This document shows positions 23,200-34,010 of a DNA stretch of 64,000 bases, one piece after another. Location of the stretch: contig CM070634.1 in assembly GCA_036346255.1 (NCBI GenBank), positions 86,059,020 through 86,123,019 on the forward strand, written 5' to 3'. Position 1 is the stretch's first letter. Every line of letters starts with the position of its first letter. The translations under genes were made by a program, and so were the position numbers. The notes under the pieces were generated by a model that was not told the DNA's origin, did not search any database, and saw nothing but the letters and a program-made list of their open reading frames with translations. This stretch comes from Ampelocalamus luodianensis. Taxonomy: Eukaryota; Streptophyta; Magnoliopsida; Poales; Poaceae.

Positions 23200-26182
23200 A
23201 TTATTGCGAGATTGACCAACCTCGGGATCCGGCAACCTAGCACTCATGAGAATCGCATATGATGGCAAGCGTAGAATGCACATTCTTACGCTTTTCTTGC
23301 GGCACCGAAAAATAGAATTACATATATAGGTATAGTCGGTTCGAGGCGCATTATTACAGTATGATATAGGATTATTGTGTTGTAGCACGTCTGAAATCGC
23401 GTCATGTGATTAAGTGTGGCGTTCGTTCCCTTGTATAGCCCTCCTCGGCAATATAGGAGATGAGCGACCTACATGTTTCTAAAAAGTTAACCTCGGCCAT
23501 TTCAAGCGAAGGAAGACTACAATAGAGTTATGTATGGAGAAATGAGCACACACATCGACTACTTCTTGCACAAGGGTGAAGTCGTGGCCTTTTTCATTAG
23601 GGAATCAAGGTATAGTACACGATTCCTCTTTGGTATAATGACTAGAAGGATCGGTGATGCCTACTCATGTATGTCGCTATAGTCATTAAACCTAAGTTCA
23701 TCTGCGTATAAAGTACAAATGAAATTTGTATAGCAAGTAGTGAAGCACTTACTTACGGTTGTAGGGCACCATTATGTAGTCCACGTAGTTTTGAGCAAGC
23801 AATCCTGCCGTTATGTATTTCTCGGCGTAGGATCGTCGCCAAGATGGTTTGCTCGAGAGACCACGTGTGGGTCGAGAAACCCACCGGTTCTTTCAATCGC
23901 GAGCGCTTTAATCATGTATCTATACATAAGCAATGAGTTGTTATATTACGTGAATGTGCGTGAATGTAGAACTTGATTGTACACACTTACGATGTCGACA
24001 TCGTAGAAGTGAGGCATCGAGGGCTTTGAGGTTGAATAGGTCGAACAAGTCGTGAAGCCCACGATGAAGGGGGCTCGGCTCGTGGAGGAAATAGTCCTCC
24101 GTGTATCGGCGGTGATTCCATCAGCGCACCCTTTCTCTTTGGTCTTACGCAAGTACCGACTATGCAAACTCGACAACCTAATCCAGCGTAGGCTAATCTG
24201 TGCTCGTCGCCAACGGACTTCGAAAGAGTATTTCTTAGGGTTAGGAGGCGAAGCGCCTTAATGTTCTTGATTTGATTTATCTCGAGCGACTTGCTCGCTA
24301 CGCGTCTTCCTCTGTCGAACGACTCGAACCGTCTGGCGACACGCTTTTTTGTTCGTTCGATGTCTTCTCCACGGAACCGATGAGGCGGGCTTCGAGCGAA
24401 GGTTGAGGTGCGATCATGGAAGGTCTGTTGGAGAGACATGGTCGTGTCGAGATGGTTGGGGTAGAGTCATCAAAAGTTGAGGCGGCCTCGCAGGTCGGGG
24501 CGATGTCCTTCAAAAGTTGAATTGGAGGGCATGGTCGTGTGGAGATGGTTGGGGTAGAGTCATCAAAAGTTGAGGCGGCATTGCGGGTCCGGGCGATGTC
24601 CTTCAAAGTTGAATTGGAGAGGCATGGTCGTGTGGAGATGGTTTGGGTGGAGTCATCGAAGGTTGAGGCGGCACCGCGGTCGAGCGATGTCCTTCTTTGG
24701 CCACCGAATAAAGCATGCATGGGCATCCCCTAGTGTTATGATTTCATCGTTGGTCGAATCTCGGTGGGGCGGCCCTAAAATTATCATGTACCATGTCCAC
24801 CGACCTAGCGTAACCTGCGCCACACAGGCACCGTGTTTGCACTATCCCTTTATTGCATGGATACACCACCCCGCCCACCTCAATAGACATCCCAACCATC
24901 CTCACTTGGAGTGTGCGGTCGTCGGCTCCTACAAACGATACACAATTAGCTAAGGCGTCCTATAGGTCTATCTTTGGAGCATTCGAGAGATGTACATTAC
25001 CTTGATGTCGTCGATAGGTAATTGGACATCATCGTGTTCACAATTTTGCGTGGGCGCGACGCTACTCCGATGTTGAGGAGGATCGCCTGCCAAAACAACG
25101 GGGCGACTGCGGTTGTTGAGGAGTAGTAGTTGATTCACTTGGTCACGCAATCTTGCTATCTTTTCTTCAAATTTTGCGTAGCACCGTTCTCTTCCTTCAA
25201 ATTTTGAAGTAAGCACATGTTCCAACACCGTGTCGTACTCGGCCTTGGATCTCTTCCTGCTCCTATCGTGCGATGAGTCGCCCGGGAATCCATCCTCCAA
25301 GATCGTTAACCCCTTTGCCTCGCGTGCAACCCGGTGCTCCTTGTTTCCCGGGGCGTAGTTAGTATATCCTTCTCCATGCGCTTGGAAGGAGCCTTTGGAA
25401 CATGCGGAACTCAATTCTTGCTGCAAGAGGTCATCATGTTATTATATACATTATGAAGTTATAGACTTATTAACAACTAGGTAGTTCAAGACATTTACCA
25501 CGGTTGGCCACATCCTGGTCACGGTTTGTGAAAGAGATTTCGCGAAGACGTGGCGATGCCCTCGCTCTTAACCGGGAGAGCACGCGATCGTGATCTCGGC
25601 AAATGGTCTTGTTTCGTTCGCGTCCTCCGCCGCCCATTGCGCGGTTTTACCGCACCAGGCCGTGCCGAGTTTGTGGGGTGAGTGTTAAGTGTCGGAGAGC
25701 CTTGTGCGTCGCACTTTCCTCAAGAAATTCGGCGTCGTCTTCATTTGCACAAAGGCGTCCCATATATCCCGCGACAAGAATTTATACGCCGTGAAGGGCG
25801 TTCGACCCGTGTTCACGTACTTCGTGACAAGCACGCTCTTGAAGGTCCTCCACGCCTTTCCGATCGAGAGCAACGCCTGCCGTTCCACGCGCGCCAGTCT
25901 CTGGTGGGAAAGTGAGCGATTTTAAAACTTCGTCCCACACCGGCTTCTCGAACATCCGACCACGGTGTCCCACCGGTGTGGTGATGGGGACCCGTTCCCT
26001 TCAAGTATCCCGCATAAGGTTCGGAATCTCGCCGCTGCTTTGGGGGGACTCACAGGGATCCCATTGGCATTGACCTCCGTGACGGTCATTATGCCCGGAG
26101 GAATTCTCGATGTTCCTCTGCCATCTCGCGTCGTACCACTTTCCTCGAGATCCGGACGGCGCGAAGATGGTGCGGGCGCCAT
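23200..26182 (-). pseudogene. CACTA accessory gene, Transposase_24-like with Ulp1-like C-terminus
   Basis: Minus strand, start ATG at 26182. The N-terminal part reads PPGIMTVTEVNANGIPVSPP, then a Transposase_24-like (PF03004) block at about 25900-25685 with LLSIGKAWRTFKSVLVTKYV and TPFTAYKFLSRDIWDAFVQM. A charged coiled-coil-like part follows (25426-24968: KFEEKIARLRDQVNQLLLL). Next is a region of three 30-residue tandem repeats (24726-24430). Near 24060-23990 the translation resembles the start of a C48/Ulp1 cysteine protease (LFDLFNLKALDASLLRC). Further pieces at 23795-23200 (YIMVPYN, EKGHDFTLVQEVVD) fit its C-terminal half. Fusions of this type are common in grass CACTA elements. Frameshifts break every domain. 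The Ulp1 part is the least certain. Confidence 0.6.
24430..24690 (-). repeat. about 92-96 bp tandem repeat, three units, in the accessory gene
   Basis: On the minus strand three successive units each encode a variant of ASTFDDSTPTISTRPC followed by a variable segment. The plus-strand equivalents begin near 24437, 24533 and 24623. The repeats probably arose by tandem duplication within the coding region. Confidence 0.75.
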
Positions 26183-26880
26183 GTCGCTACTTGCTATCTA
26201 TATATGCACGAAGCAATATGCGTAAGCTCTAACTGACCAGATTCAAGCAGATTTACTCAACTTAACCGAAAATGATGCACAAACGTATAATATATAAAGA
26301 AGGATTGATGGTAGTTTGTGCTCTCAGAAGGAGAGTTGCAAAAGAACAAGTCTTTGCCATCTCAATCCTATTGTCTATACTCTTCATTAAATGAATATGA
26401 TAGTATAAATTCAAACTATGAGCTCTAAACAATACTTTGCTTAAGCACAAATGATCTCATGATTCATCAAAATGATCTCTTAACTATCACATTCAATCTC
26501 AGTATAAGAGAAAAGTTCATCACAGAGCGAACCAGAACAAAGCCCACTGATCAATTTCAGTTCACATTATCAAAGACTATCAAAGTCACATCACAGAGGG
26601 TTCGTCAATACAATAGAGCTCATGAATGAACTAACAGTATATCAAATTGACGGATGCATTCAACCGTCTGTGATAACTAGCATTCAACCGAAAGTAACAA
26701 ATTAACAGTATATGAAATTGACAGTAGCAAGTAATTTGTACAATAGAGCTCAAGAATCAACTAACTATCACATTCAATCTCAGTATAAGACAAAGTTCAT
26801 CACAGAGCATGTCAACAAAGCCCACTGATCAATTTGCCAGATCTTTAGGAATACTCACAGAGGATGCCGCACAACAACTC
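26183..26880. other. CACTA AT-rich spacer with an about 80-bp direct repeat
   Basis: AT-rich sequence upstream of the minus-strand gene. A segment from about 26474 (including ACTATCACATTCAATCTCAG) to about 26560 recurs from about 26762 to 26845, an offset of about 286 bases. The motif AACCGTCTGTGATAAC, like the subterminal units, occurs once near 26668. No coding sequence is supported. Confidence 0.55.
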
Positions 26881-27130
26881 ACGGTGCAAGGAGGAGGCGG
26901 TGCGGGGAGGAGGCCGGCGCGGGAGGAGGGAGAGGCGCGGGAGGAGGCCGGCACGGGAGGAGGGCGCGGGGGAGGAGGCCGGCGCGAGGAGGAGGCGACA
27001 CGGGAGGAGGCCGGTGCGAGAGGAGGAGGCCGACACGGGAGGAGGCCGTGCGAGAGGAGAGGAGGCCGACACGGGAGGAGGCCGTGCAGAGGAGGAGGCC
27101 GACACGGGGAGGAGGCGCGCGTCGAGGCGA
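26880..27130 (+). repeat. purine-rich GAGGAGG/GCCGGCGCGGG minisatellite
   Basis: Repeated units of about 18-30 bases of the form GGGAGGAGGCCGGCGCG, drifting along the array. It lies just upstream of the minus-strand accessory gene region and opens long reading frames in several frames on both strands, which is expected of such a repeat and is not evidence of a gene. Confidence 0.8.
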
Positions 27131-27295
27131 GGCGCGGCGTCGATGAAGGGGCGGCGGCGTCGGGTCTTCTGGCCGGGAGGTGAGCAGCGAACCCTAGAGG
27201 AGCGAGAGCGCGGGAGAGCCTAAGGGGCGCGGGAGGCGAAGTGACGAGTAAAGAGCAAAACCCTAGGCGCTTTTGATGCGCCTTTTGATAAAGAA

Positions 27296-27535
27296 TATCA
27301 CGAGCGGCTCTATTTAAGCACCGTGCGTGATAATATCACTGACGGTTTGCTTAAAGAACCGCTCGAGATATCCTCAATATCACGATGGTTCTTTAATGGC
27401 ACCGTGCGTGATATTATCACGACGGTGCTTAAATAGAGCCGTCAGCGATATTGCGATATCTCGAGCGGTTCTTTAATAAGCCGTCTGTGATAATATATCA
27501 CGACGGATCCATCATAGAGCCGCTGCGTGCTATGG
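27296..27535. repeat. CACTA internal block 1 of subterminal-type dyads
   Basis: The same ATCACGAGCGG / CCGTCTGTGATA dyads as at the element ends, but here near the middle, upstream of both divergent gene groups. Examples are at 27296-27335 and 27450-27500. Confidence 0.8.
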
Positions 27536-28365
27536 ATCTCATTCCCTTCATCTCCCGCGCGAGTGTCTCTTCGTCTCTGCTCGACTTTTATATAAATAGA
27601 CAACCCTTATCAAAGGGATTTCTCACGAACCTCCTTGATCATCCCTCTCTCTCCACAAATTTCAAATGGCTTCTCTCTCGTCCCTATGTCTTGGCCTACA
27701 TTTTGGTTGTGTACTCGCACCTCTCGATCGCAACTTTGGCCCAAGCTGCGAACAAGGCGTCCGTTCGCAATGCAATCCGTTGTAGACCCTCCCATCTACC
27801 GGAGACCATAACGGCGATCATCGGTCGATTGGAGCTCCTCCTCCAACAGACCGGTGCGAGGCTCTCCAAAGATCCGCGAGTAAACCTCGTCGTGGAGATT
27901 GTCCTATGGAACTCTTTGGTCCGCACCGAGGATGCAGCCGAATAGTCGAGGACGACATCGACATTGCGAGAGCGGGTCCACCTAGCGAGACTGTGGAGAC
28001 CGGGGTTGATGGCCTCGGGCTATATGGGACTTGATTACGAGTCCGAACATCTACAAGAGGAAATTGGCGTGCAAAGTCACGGTGGAGGCGTTTGGTGAGA
28101 CGATCGGTGATCCGCTCCCACCGGCCGACGAGAATGCGTCGAAGATTTGAAGACTAAGATAGGATCGCTCATCCTTTTTATAAATGCGTGATGTAAAAGC
28201 GATAAGGTCGATCTATTGTTTATGCGTGATGTAAATATGGTCTTTTTATGCGTGATGATATGGTCTTTTTATCGTGCGTGATGATATGGTCTTTTTATCA
28301 TCTATTTATTCTTGGGCACATCATTTTGTTAATTATTTGCGCATATGCATGCTCAAATGCGCTAT
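27536..28365 (+). other. coding-like segment between the two internal repeat blocks
   Basis: A TATATAAATA box at 27589-27598 is followed by a CT-rich leader and an ATG at 27666 (AAATGGCT). From that ATG only a short frame is open (about 39 codons). A different frame over 27720-27945 looks coding, ending PETITAIIGRLELLLQQTGA then KDPRVNLVVEIVLWNSL and TAG at 27943. It has no ATG after the TATA box, so a frameshift is likely. I do not recognise the protein. A short tandem repeat around ATGGTCTTTTTAT lies at 28205-28300. Confidence 0.4.
27589..27598 (+). promoter_or_regulatory. TATA box of the internal coding-like segment
   Basis: TATATAAATA lies 77 bases before an ATG at 27666 and downstream of the first internal dyad block. 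Motif and spacing only. Confidence 0.4.
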
Positions 28366-28740
28366 CACGAGCGGTTGAATAAAGAACCATCTCGTGATAA
28401 TATCCTCATCACGAGCGGTTCCTCTCACTAACCGTCTGTGTTGAACATCACAGACGGCTCCATGTGGAACCGTCTGTGATATCTTCCATATCACAGACGG
28501 TTAATAAGTAGAACCGTCTGTGATATACTCCATATCACAGACGGTTTGTTAATAGAACCGTCTGTGATGTGAGTATATCATAGACGGTTATACTTATTAA
28601 CCGTCGTGATATTGAGTATATCACGACGGTTTCACATGGAGCCGTCAGTGTAAGTTCAACACGAGCGGTTTGTGTAGAACCATCGTGATATGCTCGTATC
28701 ACGAGCGGTTGGAAATAAGAACCGCTCGTGATATTTCACC
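28366..28740. repeat. CACTA internal block 2 of subterminal-type dyads
   Basis: About ten dyads of AACCGTCTGTGATA / TATCACAGACGGTT and the CGCTCGTGATA variant. The block stops two bases before the TATAAATA box at 28742, so it sits exactly where promoter operators for the TNP2 gene would be. Confidence 0.82.
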
Positions 28741-28741
28741 C

Positions 28742-28749
28742 TATAAATA
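28742..28749 (+). promoter_or_regulatory. TATA box probably driving the TNP2 gene
   Basis: TATAAATA follows the second internal dyad block directly. The TNP2 ATG is at 29232, leaving a leader of about 450 bases that may contain an intron. Inferred from motif and position. Confidence 0.5.
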
Positions 28750-29130
28750 TAAAGACCGACAGAGGCCCCCTGCCCTAGCGCCTCTGATCTCTTCTTTGGA
28801 ATAGAGGGGCTTGAGAAGCTTTGCTCTGTGTTGGCTGTAGGAGGCTTGTTTATTTGGCTTGCCTTGTTCTTGGTTGTGGGTTGCCCTAGCAACTTATGGT
28901 CATTGGCTTGCATGCATGCTTGCTTTGTGAGGCTTGGCTTTGGTGGTAGCTCTCGGTTTGGGTGTTGTGAATGAGTGTTTTTGTGAGTGGGATAAGCTGG
29001 TGCATTTCGACTGTGGCTCTCTTGCCCTGTTCATTGGCCTGAAGGAGAAGGGCGGTGAGGAATCTCGCGGGATATTAGGAATTTTCGTCGTGAGCTCAGA
29101 GGGTAACGATCTTTAACTCTTTATATTTGC

Positions 29131-29186
29131 TTAATAGGAGGAGTAACGTATTTGCGATTAATAGGAGGAGTAACGTATTTGCGCTT
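29131..29186 (+). repeat. 27-bp tandem duplication in the TNP2 leader
   Basis: TTAATAGGAGGAGTAACGTA followed by TTTGCG occurs twice in direct succession, period 27. Confidence 0.85.
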
Positions 29187-29231
29187 TATTAATATAATTT
29201 AACACTACTAATTGTTACATGTGTAGCGTAG

Positions 29232-32200
29232 ATGGACCGAATCGATGGATATGCAGTGCGAACCGTGTGAGTGAAGAGTACATTAATGGCGTGATTGCTT
29301 TTAAAAGAGCGCGAGCAAGATATCTTGAATAAGGGGATAGAATTTATGTCTTGTCCATGCATTGATTGCGATAATATGAAGATTTTTAACAACCCGCGCA
29401 GATCGTAGGGCACTTGATTGAAGGGGTTTCAAAAAGGGTATACATGTTGGACGATCCACGGTGAAGAGCGATTATACAGAAGTTAATAATGATGACATCG
29501 ACGAGGAAGTCAACGATATGCCGGATGTGGTCGTGTTTTGATGGCGATAGGTCGTGCGATGACAATCTGGATCGGATGCTACGCGATGCGAGAGAAACTA
29601 CGATGAGAGAGAGTTTTGTAAATTCGAGCGCTTAATGGAGGACTCGGGAAACCTTTGTTCCTTGGCGCAAGCGGAATACACAAGGTTGTCAACCGTATGA
29701 ACTGCTGAAATTGAAGGCGAGCAATGGTTGGTCCGACAAGAGTTTCACGGCGTTGTTAGGTCTCTAGCGGACATTCTTCCGAGGGAAGCGTGTTGCCCAA
29801 AGACCACCTACCAAGCCAAGAAGGTTCTTTGTCCATTGGGAATGGAAGTAGAAAGAATACATGCATGTCCGAACGATTGTATCTGTATCGTAAAGAGTAT
29901 GCGGACTTGCATGTATATCCGTGTGCAAAGCATCCCGATACAAGCGTAAGAATCTTTGCTAAGGTGAAGCAAGGACCTCTGCTAAGGTGTTGTGGTATCC
30001 GCTGTGATCCCACGTTTGAAGCGTTTATTTGCGAACCGAAAGGAGGCAAGATTGCTGCGTTGGCACTCGGAGGAGCGTAAGAAAGATGGAAAACTAAGAC
30101 ACCTGCTAATTCTGCGCGGTGGAGAAACTTCGATCGGACCTTCAAAGAGTTCGGTGCGGAACCGAGGAACATAAGGTTAGGGTTGAGTACGGATGGAATG
30201 AATCCTTTCGGTAACATGAGCGTGACATAGCACATGGCCCGTGAACCTATGTATGTACAACCTTCCTCCTTGGTCGTGTATGAAGCGGAAGTACATTTTG
30301 ATGTCACTACTTATCCAAGGGCGAAGCAACACAGGAGCGATATTGATGTGTACCTAGCACCATTCTTGGATGATCTTGTGACCTTTGTGGAGCGAAGGGT
30401 ACAAGTATGGGATGCGTACAAGCGAGAACTTCTCTTTACGCGCCATGTTGTTCTACACTATCAATGATTTTCCCGCCCTTGGTAACTGTCGGGCTTGATG
30501 CGAAAGGAGCCAAAGCTCGTCATACACCGCTTAGATGCTACGGAGAGTGTATGGTGAACAACTCGCATAAAGCGTGTATATGCGTCACCGTAGGTTCCTT
30601 CCCGAGTCACCCATACCGCAAGATGAAAAAACAATTCGACGGAAATAAGGAGGACGATTCGGCTCAAGGGCTTTTAGAGGAAAGAGGTCTATGATATGGT
30701 TAAGGATATCGATGTTGTGCTTGGGAAGGGATGTAAATTAAAACCCGTCGAAGAACATCCGGAAGAAGCGGTCAATTTTTGGGACTTGCCTTATTGGGGG
30801 CACTTAGAAGTTCTTCATCGCATCGGCGTCATGCGTGGAGAAGAATGTATGTGAAAGCTTGATTGGTCTCTTCTCAACATTAGTGGAAAAACAAAGGATG
30901 GTGTTAACGCACAACGCGACTTGGTTGATATGAGCATAAGGACCGAGTTAGCACCGAAAGAGACCGATAAAGGGCGAACATACCTTCCACCGACTTGCTA
31001 CACTATGTCCAAGGCCGAGAAAATGAATTGTGCCAAAGCTTGCATGGTGTCAAAGTCCCGTCTGTTACTCCGCTAACATTAAGAAACTTGTTTCTATGCA
31101 AGATTTGAAATTAATTGGTATGAAGTCTCATGATTGTCATGTCTTGATGAAACAAATGCTTCTGTTGCAATTAGGGTATCTTGCCAACAAGGTCCGAGTG
31201 GCAATCTTGAGGTCGTGTTATTTCTTCAACTTAATTGCTCGAGAAGGTCATCGATCCCGAAGACTAGATGCTCTGGTAGCCGAGGTGGTGACGACTCTAT
31301 GTCAACTTGAGATGTATTTCCCTCCGTCATTTTTCGATATTATGGTCCATCTCATTGTTCATCTTGTGAAAGAGATAAAGATATGCGGTCTGTGTTCCTC
31401 GTCATATGTACCGTTCGAGAGGTATATGGGAATTCTCAAGTCCTACGTGCGGAATCGATCTCGACCGGAGGGTAGCATCATCGAAGGTTATGCAACCGAA
31501 GAGGTCATTGAGTTCTGCGTCGACTACATGGCTCGAGTGGAACCGATAGGTGTGCCTCTATCTCGTCATGAGGAAGGCCGCATGGTATCGGGACCATCGG
31601 AAGAAATCAATCACTCCGATCTGGATCGTGCGCTCAAGCCCATTTCACGGTCTTGCAACACATGACCCAACGTCCCGTACATCGGCGAGCACAAAGACAT
31701 GGTACGCCAACGTAATCGAGCACGGTCGGAGGTTTGGATCACGAGAGACACAACCGTCGGTTCAACGAATGGGTAAAGGTGCGAATCATGGTAGGAGGTC
31801 ATCAAGTGATGATCTGTTGCTATGGTTGGCAAAAGGGCCACAATTTACAATTGTCACATGGCAAGGATCGACATAAATGGGTACACATTTTATACGGCTC
31901 GGGATAGGAAGAGCACGATCCGAGCAGCGGTGTCGCATAGATGCATTCGATCATCGATGGTGAGGAGCTCGTACTATGGGCAAATAGAGGAGATATGGGA
32001 GCTCGACTCACGTGCTTTTCAAGATCCCCTATTTCGGTGCCGTTGGGTCCATCTCCCACATGTGAAGGTCGACAAATGCGGCGTCACTACCGTGGACCTC
32101 GATCGTGTCGGATACAAAGACGAACCATTCGTATTGGCTAACCAAGTTGTTCAAGTCTTCTATGTAACCGACCTGGCAAATAAGAAGCGTCACGTAGTTC

Positions 32201-32370
32201 TTCATGGAAAAAGAAGGATTATCGGAGTTGAGAATGTAGTGGACGAGGAAGAATACAATCAATTTGACGAGTTGCCTCCTTTCGGAGGCGACATCGGGCT
32301 CGAGGAAGAACCCGACGAGGAAGCTAGCTATATGCGCGTCGATCATCATGAAGGACTATATTTTAATTAA
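29232..32370 (+). pseudogene. tnp2: CACTA transposase, TNP2-like, frameshifted
   Basis: The gene starts at MDRIDG (29232) and shows, in broken frames, the N-terminal transposase-associated domain (VSEEYINGVIAFKRARARYL near 29272-29330). Next is a TNP2 part (AKKVLCPLGMEVERIHACPN near 29818-29880; EPRNIRLGLSTDGMNPFGNM near 30160-30220; DIDVYLAPFLDDLVTFVE near 30335-30395). After that come a LPYWGHLEVLHRIGVMRGEE block near 30787-30846 and a DUF4218-like block (YVPFERYMGILKSYVRNRSR near 31407-31470). A DUF4216-like block follows (YGQIEEIWELDSRAFQDPLF near 31975-32035, with DLDRVGYKDEPFVLA after it). It ends DHHEGLYFN with TAA at 32368-32370. At least six indels break it. TNP2 cuts and joins the element ends in active relatives. 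Confidence 0.85.
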
Positions 32371-32584
32371 GAAATTACTCCATTGTAATTAATTTATTCC
32401 ATAACATCATGTGTTATGAACTTGTAATATGTCGTACGTATATTTTGATGTCAACGTGGAATTGTAATCGCTCCTGTCCTTGTGGATCGTATATTTTGGT
32501 GCATTAAAAATTTATTTAATTTGGAAAATAGTCCACCGCACCACCTTCTAGAAACCTAAAAACTAAAATTTTATGGCAAATAGT

Positions 32585-33400
32585 CTAACACCTTTGCAAA
32601 GAAACCGTATACTCATGCCTAATCCTGCGATCGTCCATCGCGAAGACGCACGTGTCGTCCCACCCTTCCACACCGCAGCCAATGCTCGTGCCGGTAGCCA
32701 TCCTCGGCAGCGCCCACCCGGCCCGGTGGCGACCTTCTTCCCCACGCGCGCTGGACCATGTCCGCGGCGAGCCTCTGGCACCGCCTGCACTCCCGGTTGG
32801 TCTTGGCCGTCTCGCACCCGCCGCCGGTCGGCTCGTCCTCGACCTGGCTGATGTAGTGCTTCCCAACGTCGCGCGTCTCGTCGGCCGTGTAGAGGAGGAG
32901 ACCGAGCACGTAGGCCGCGGCCTTGTGGCCGGCCACGGCCGCCCGTTCAAGGAACATGAGGCCGCGCTGCATGTCTTGGGGCGCGAAGACAAGCCCGAGG
33001 CCGACGATGAAACAAGCCCCGGGTTGCGGCGGTCGGTGGTTGGCGGCGAGGTAGCGCTTCGTTGTCCCGCCACTTCATCGCCTCCTCTCGCTCGAGCGCC
33101 ACGCGCCTCCCCACGGCGCGTTCCTTGGACACCTTGTACAAGGCCTTGCAACTATACGTACATACATTCAAGATGTTAGAATAAATAGTAGTATGTACGT
33201 ACGTATATTGTAGACATAAAGATGTACGTACGTTAATCGTAGGCTGCATAGGTCCTCCATGGGCTGAGGAGAGCTCGCGGCCACGGACGGCGATGTCGGC
33301 GGCGACATCGTGAGAAAGAGCGGCGATCACCGACCTCCTCGCCTTGGTGCGCTTTGATCGCTCTGCATGCTCACCTTGGCGATTGACGTACTCAAAACCG
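32585..33400 (-). pseudogene. captured fragment of an F-box/Sel1/MYND-type host gene, intron retained
   Basis: On the minus strand, in shifting frames, the fragment shows an F-box-like start (SHDVAADIAVR near 33310-33275). An 80-bp intron with GT-AG borders follows (33231-33152, GTACGTAC to TATAG). Then come CKALYKVSKERAVGRRVALE near 33150-33090 and a Sel1-repeat-like segment (LMFLERAAVAGHKAAAYVLG near 32960-32900, then TRDVGKHYISQVE). Near 32860 the translation has NRECRRCQR and, near 32690-32600, GWDDTCVF and RRIRHEY, like a MYND-type cysteine-rich end. The join across the intron (CSLR-LT-CKALY) is in frame. The match to rice-type F-box/Sel1/MYND proteins is from memory of the family. It is not functional as written. 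Confidence 0.65.
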
Positions 33401-33570
33401 TGAGGCGAAGAGCGATGGGAGGAGTTTAATCTTGGTGAATTATTCCGTCTTATATCAAGAATTAGGAGTAACTAGCACGTGAGGCGAAGAGACGCATGTA
33501 TCGTCGGCGTGCGAGACAAAGAGCGGTTGTGCGATGGTGAAGAGACACATCGCGCGGGAGAAGAGGTTAG

Positions 33571-33980
33571 ATATCACGAGCGGCTCTATATGGAACCGCT
33601 CGTGATAATAATATCACGAGCGGTTATTTAATAGAGCCGCTCGTGATACTAGTATATTACGATAGGTTCTCAAATTGAACCGTGCGTGATATTTCACGAC
33701 GGTTTTATTTCCAAACCGTGCGCGATAAGCGTCCTCATCACGAGCGGCTCATATTACGAACCGTCTGTGATACTTCACGAGCGGTTACGTAATATAAACC
33801 GTCGTGATATGTCCTCATCACGACGGTTCTTTTACCAACCGTCGTGAAGTATCACAAGCGGTTGGTAATAAGAACCGCTCGTGATGAGGACATATCACAG
33901 AGCGGTTCCCAGACGGTTCCAAAGGGAACCGTCTGTATAAGTTCAACACAGACGGCTCCTTTGGAACCGTCTGTGATAAG
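33571..33980. repeat. CACTA right subterminal repeat block
   Basis: Inverted dyads of ATCACGAGCGG / CCGCTCGTGATA and the CCGTCTGTGATA variant, mirroring the left block and ending about 30 bases from the right terminus. Confidence 0.85.
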
Positions 33981-34010
33981 GTGTCTGCTATTGGCTGTTT
34001 TGTAGTAGTG

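Larger units (their letters stand above)
22321..34010 (+). mobile_element. CACTA (En/Spm) DNA transposon, full length, TSD AAG
   Basis: The left end is CACTACTACACACAGCC at 22321 and the right end is its reverse, GGCTGTTTTGTAGTAGTG ending at 34010. The 3-bp target duplication AAG flanks both (22318-22320 and 34011-34013). Length is 11,690 bp. Contents: left subterminal repeats (22337-22795), a minus-strand TNP1/Ulp1-like gene (26182 to about 23200), a purine-rich minisatellite (26880-27130) and a middle repeat block (27296-27535). Then come an unrecognised coding-like segment, a second middle block (28366-28740), a plus-strand TNP2 transposase gene (29232-32370), a captured host-gene fragment (about 32585-33400) and right subterminal repeats (33571-33980). 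Both transposon genes carry frameshifts, so it is not autonomous now. Strand is set by the TNP2 gene. Confidence 0.92.

Noticed and set aside
26809..27223. Arginine/glycine-rich frames of 119-124 codons
   Set aside because: They follow the GAGGAGG minisatellite, with no domain and no start context.
33571..33980. CRISPR-like array
   Set aside because: Spaced short repeats are present, but they are inverted dyads at a CACTA terminus in a plant genome.
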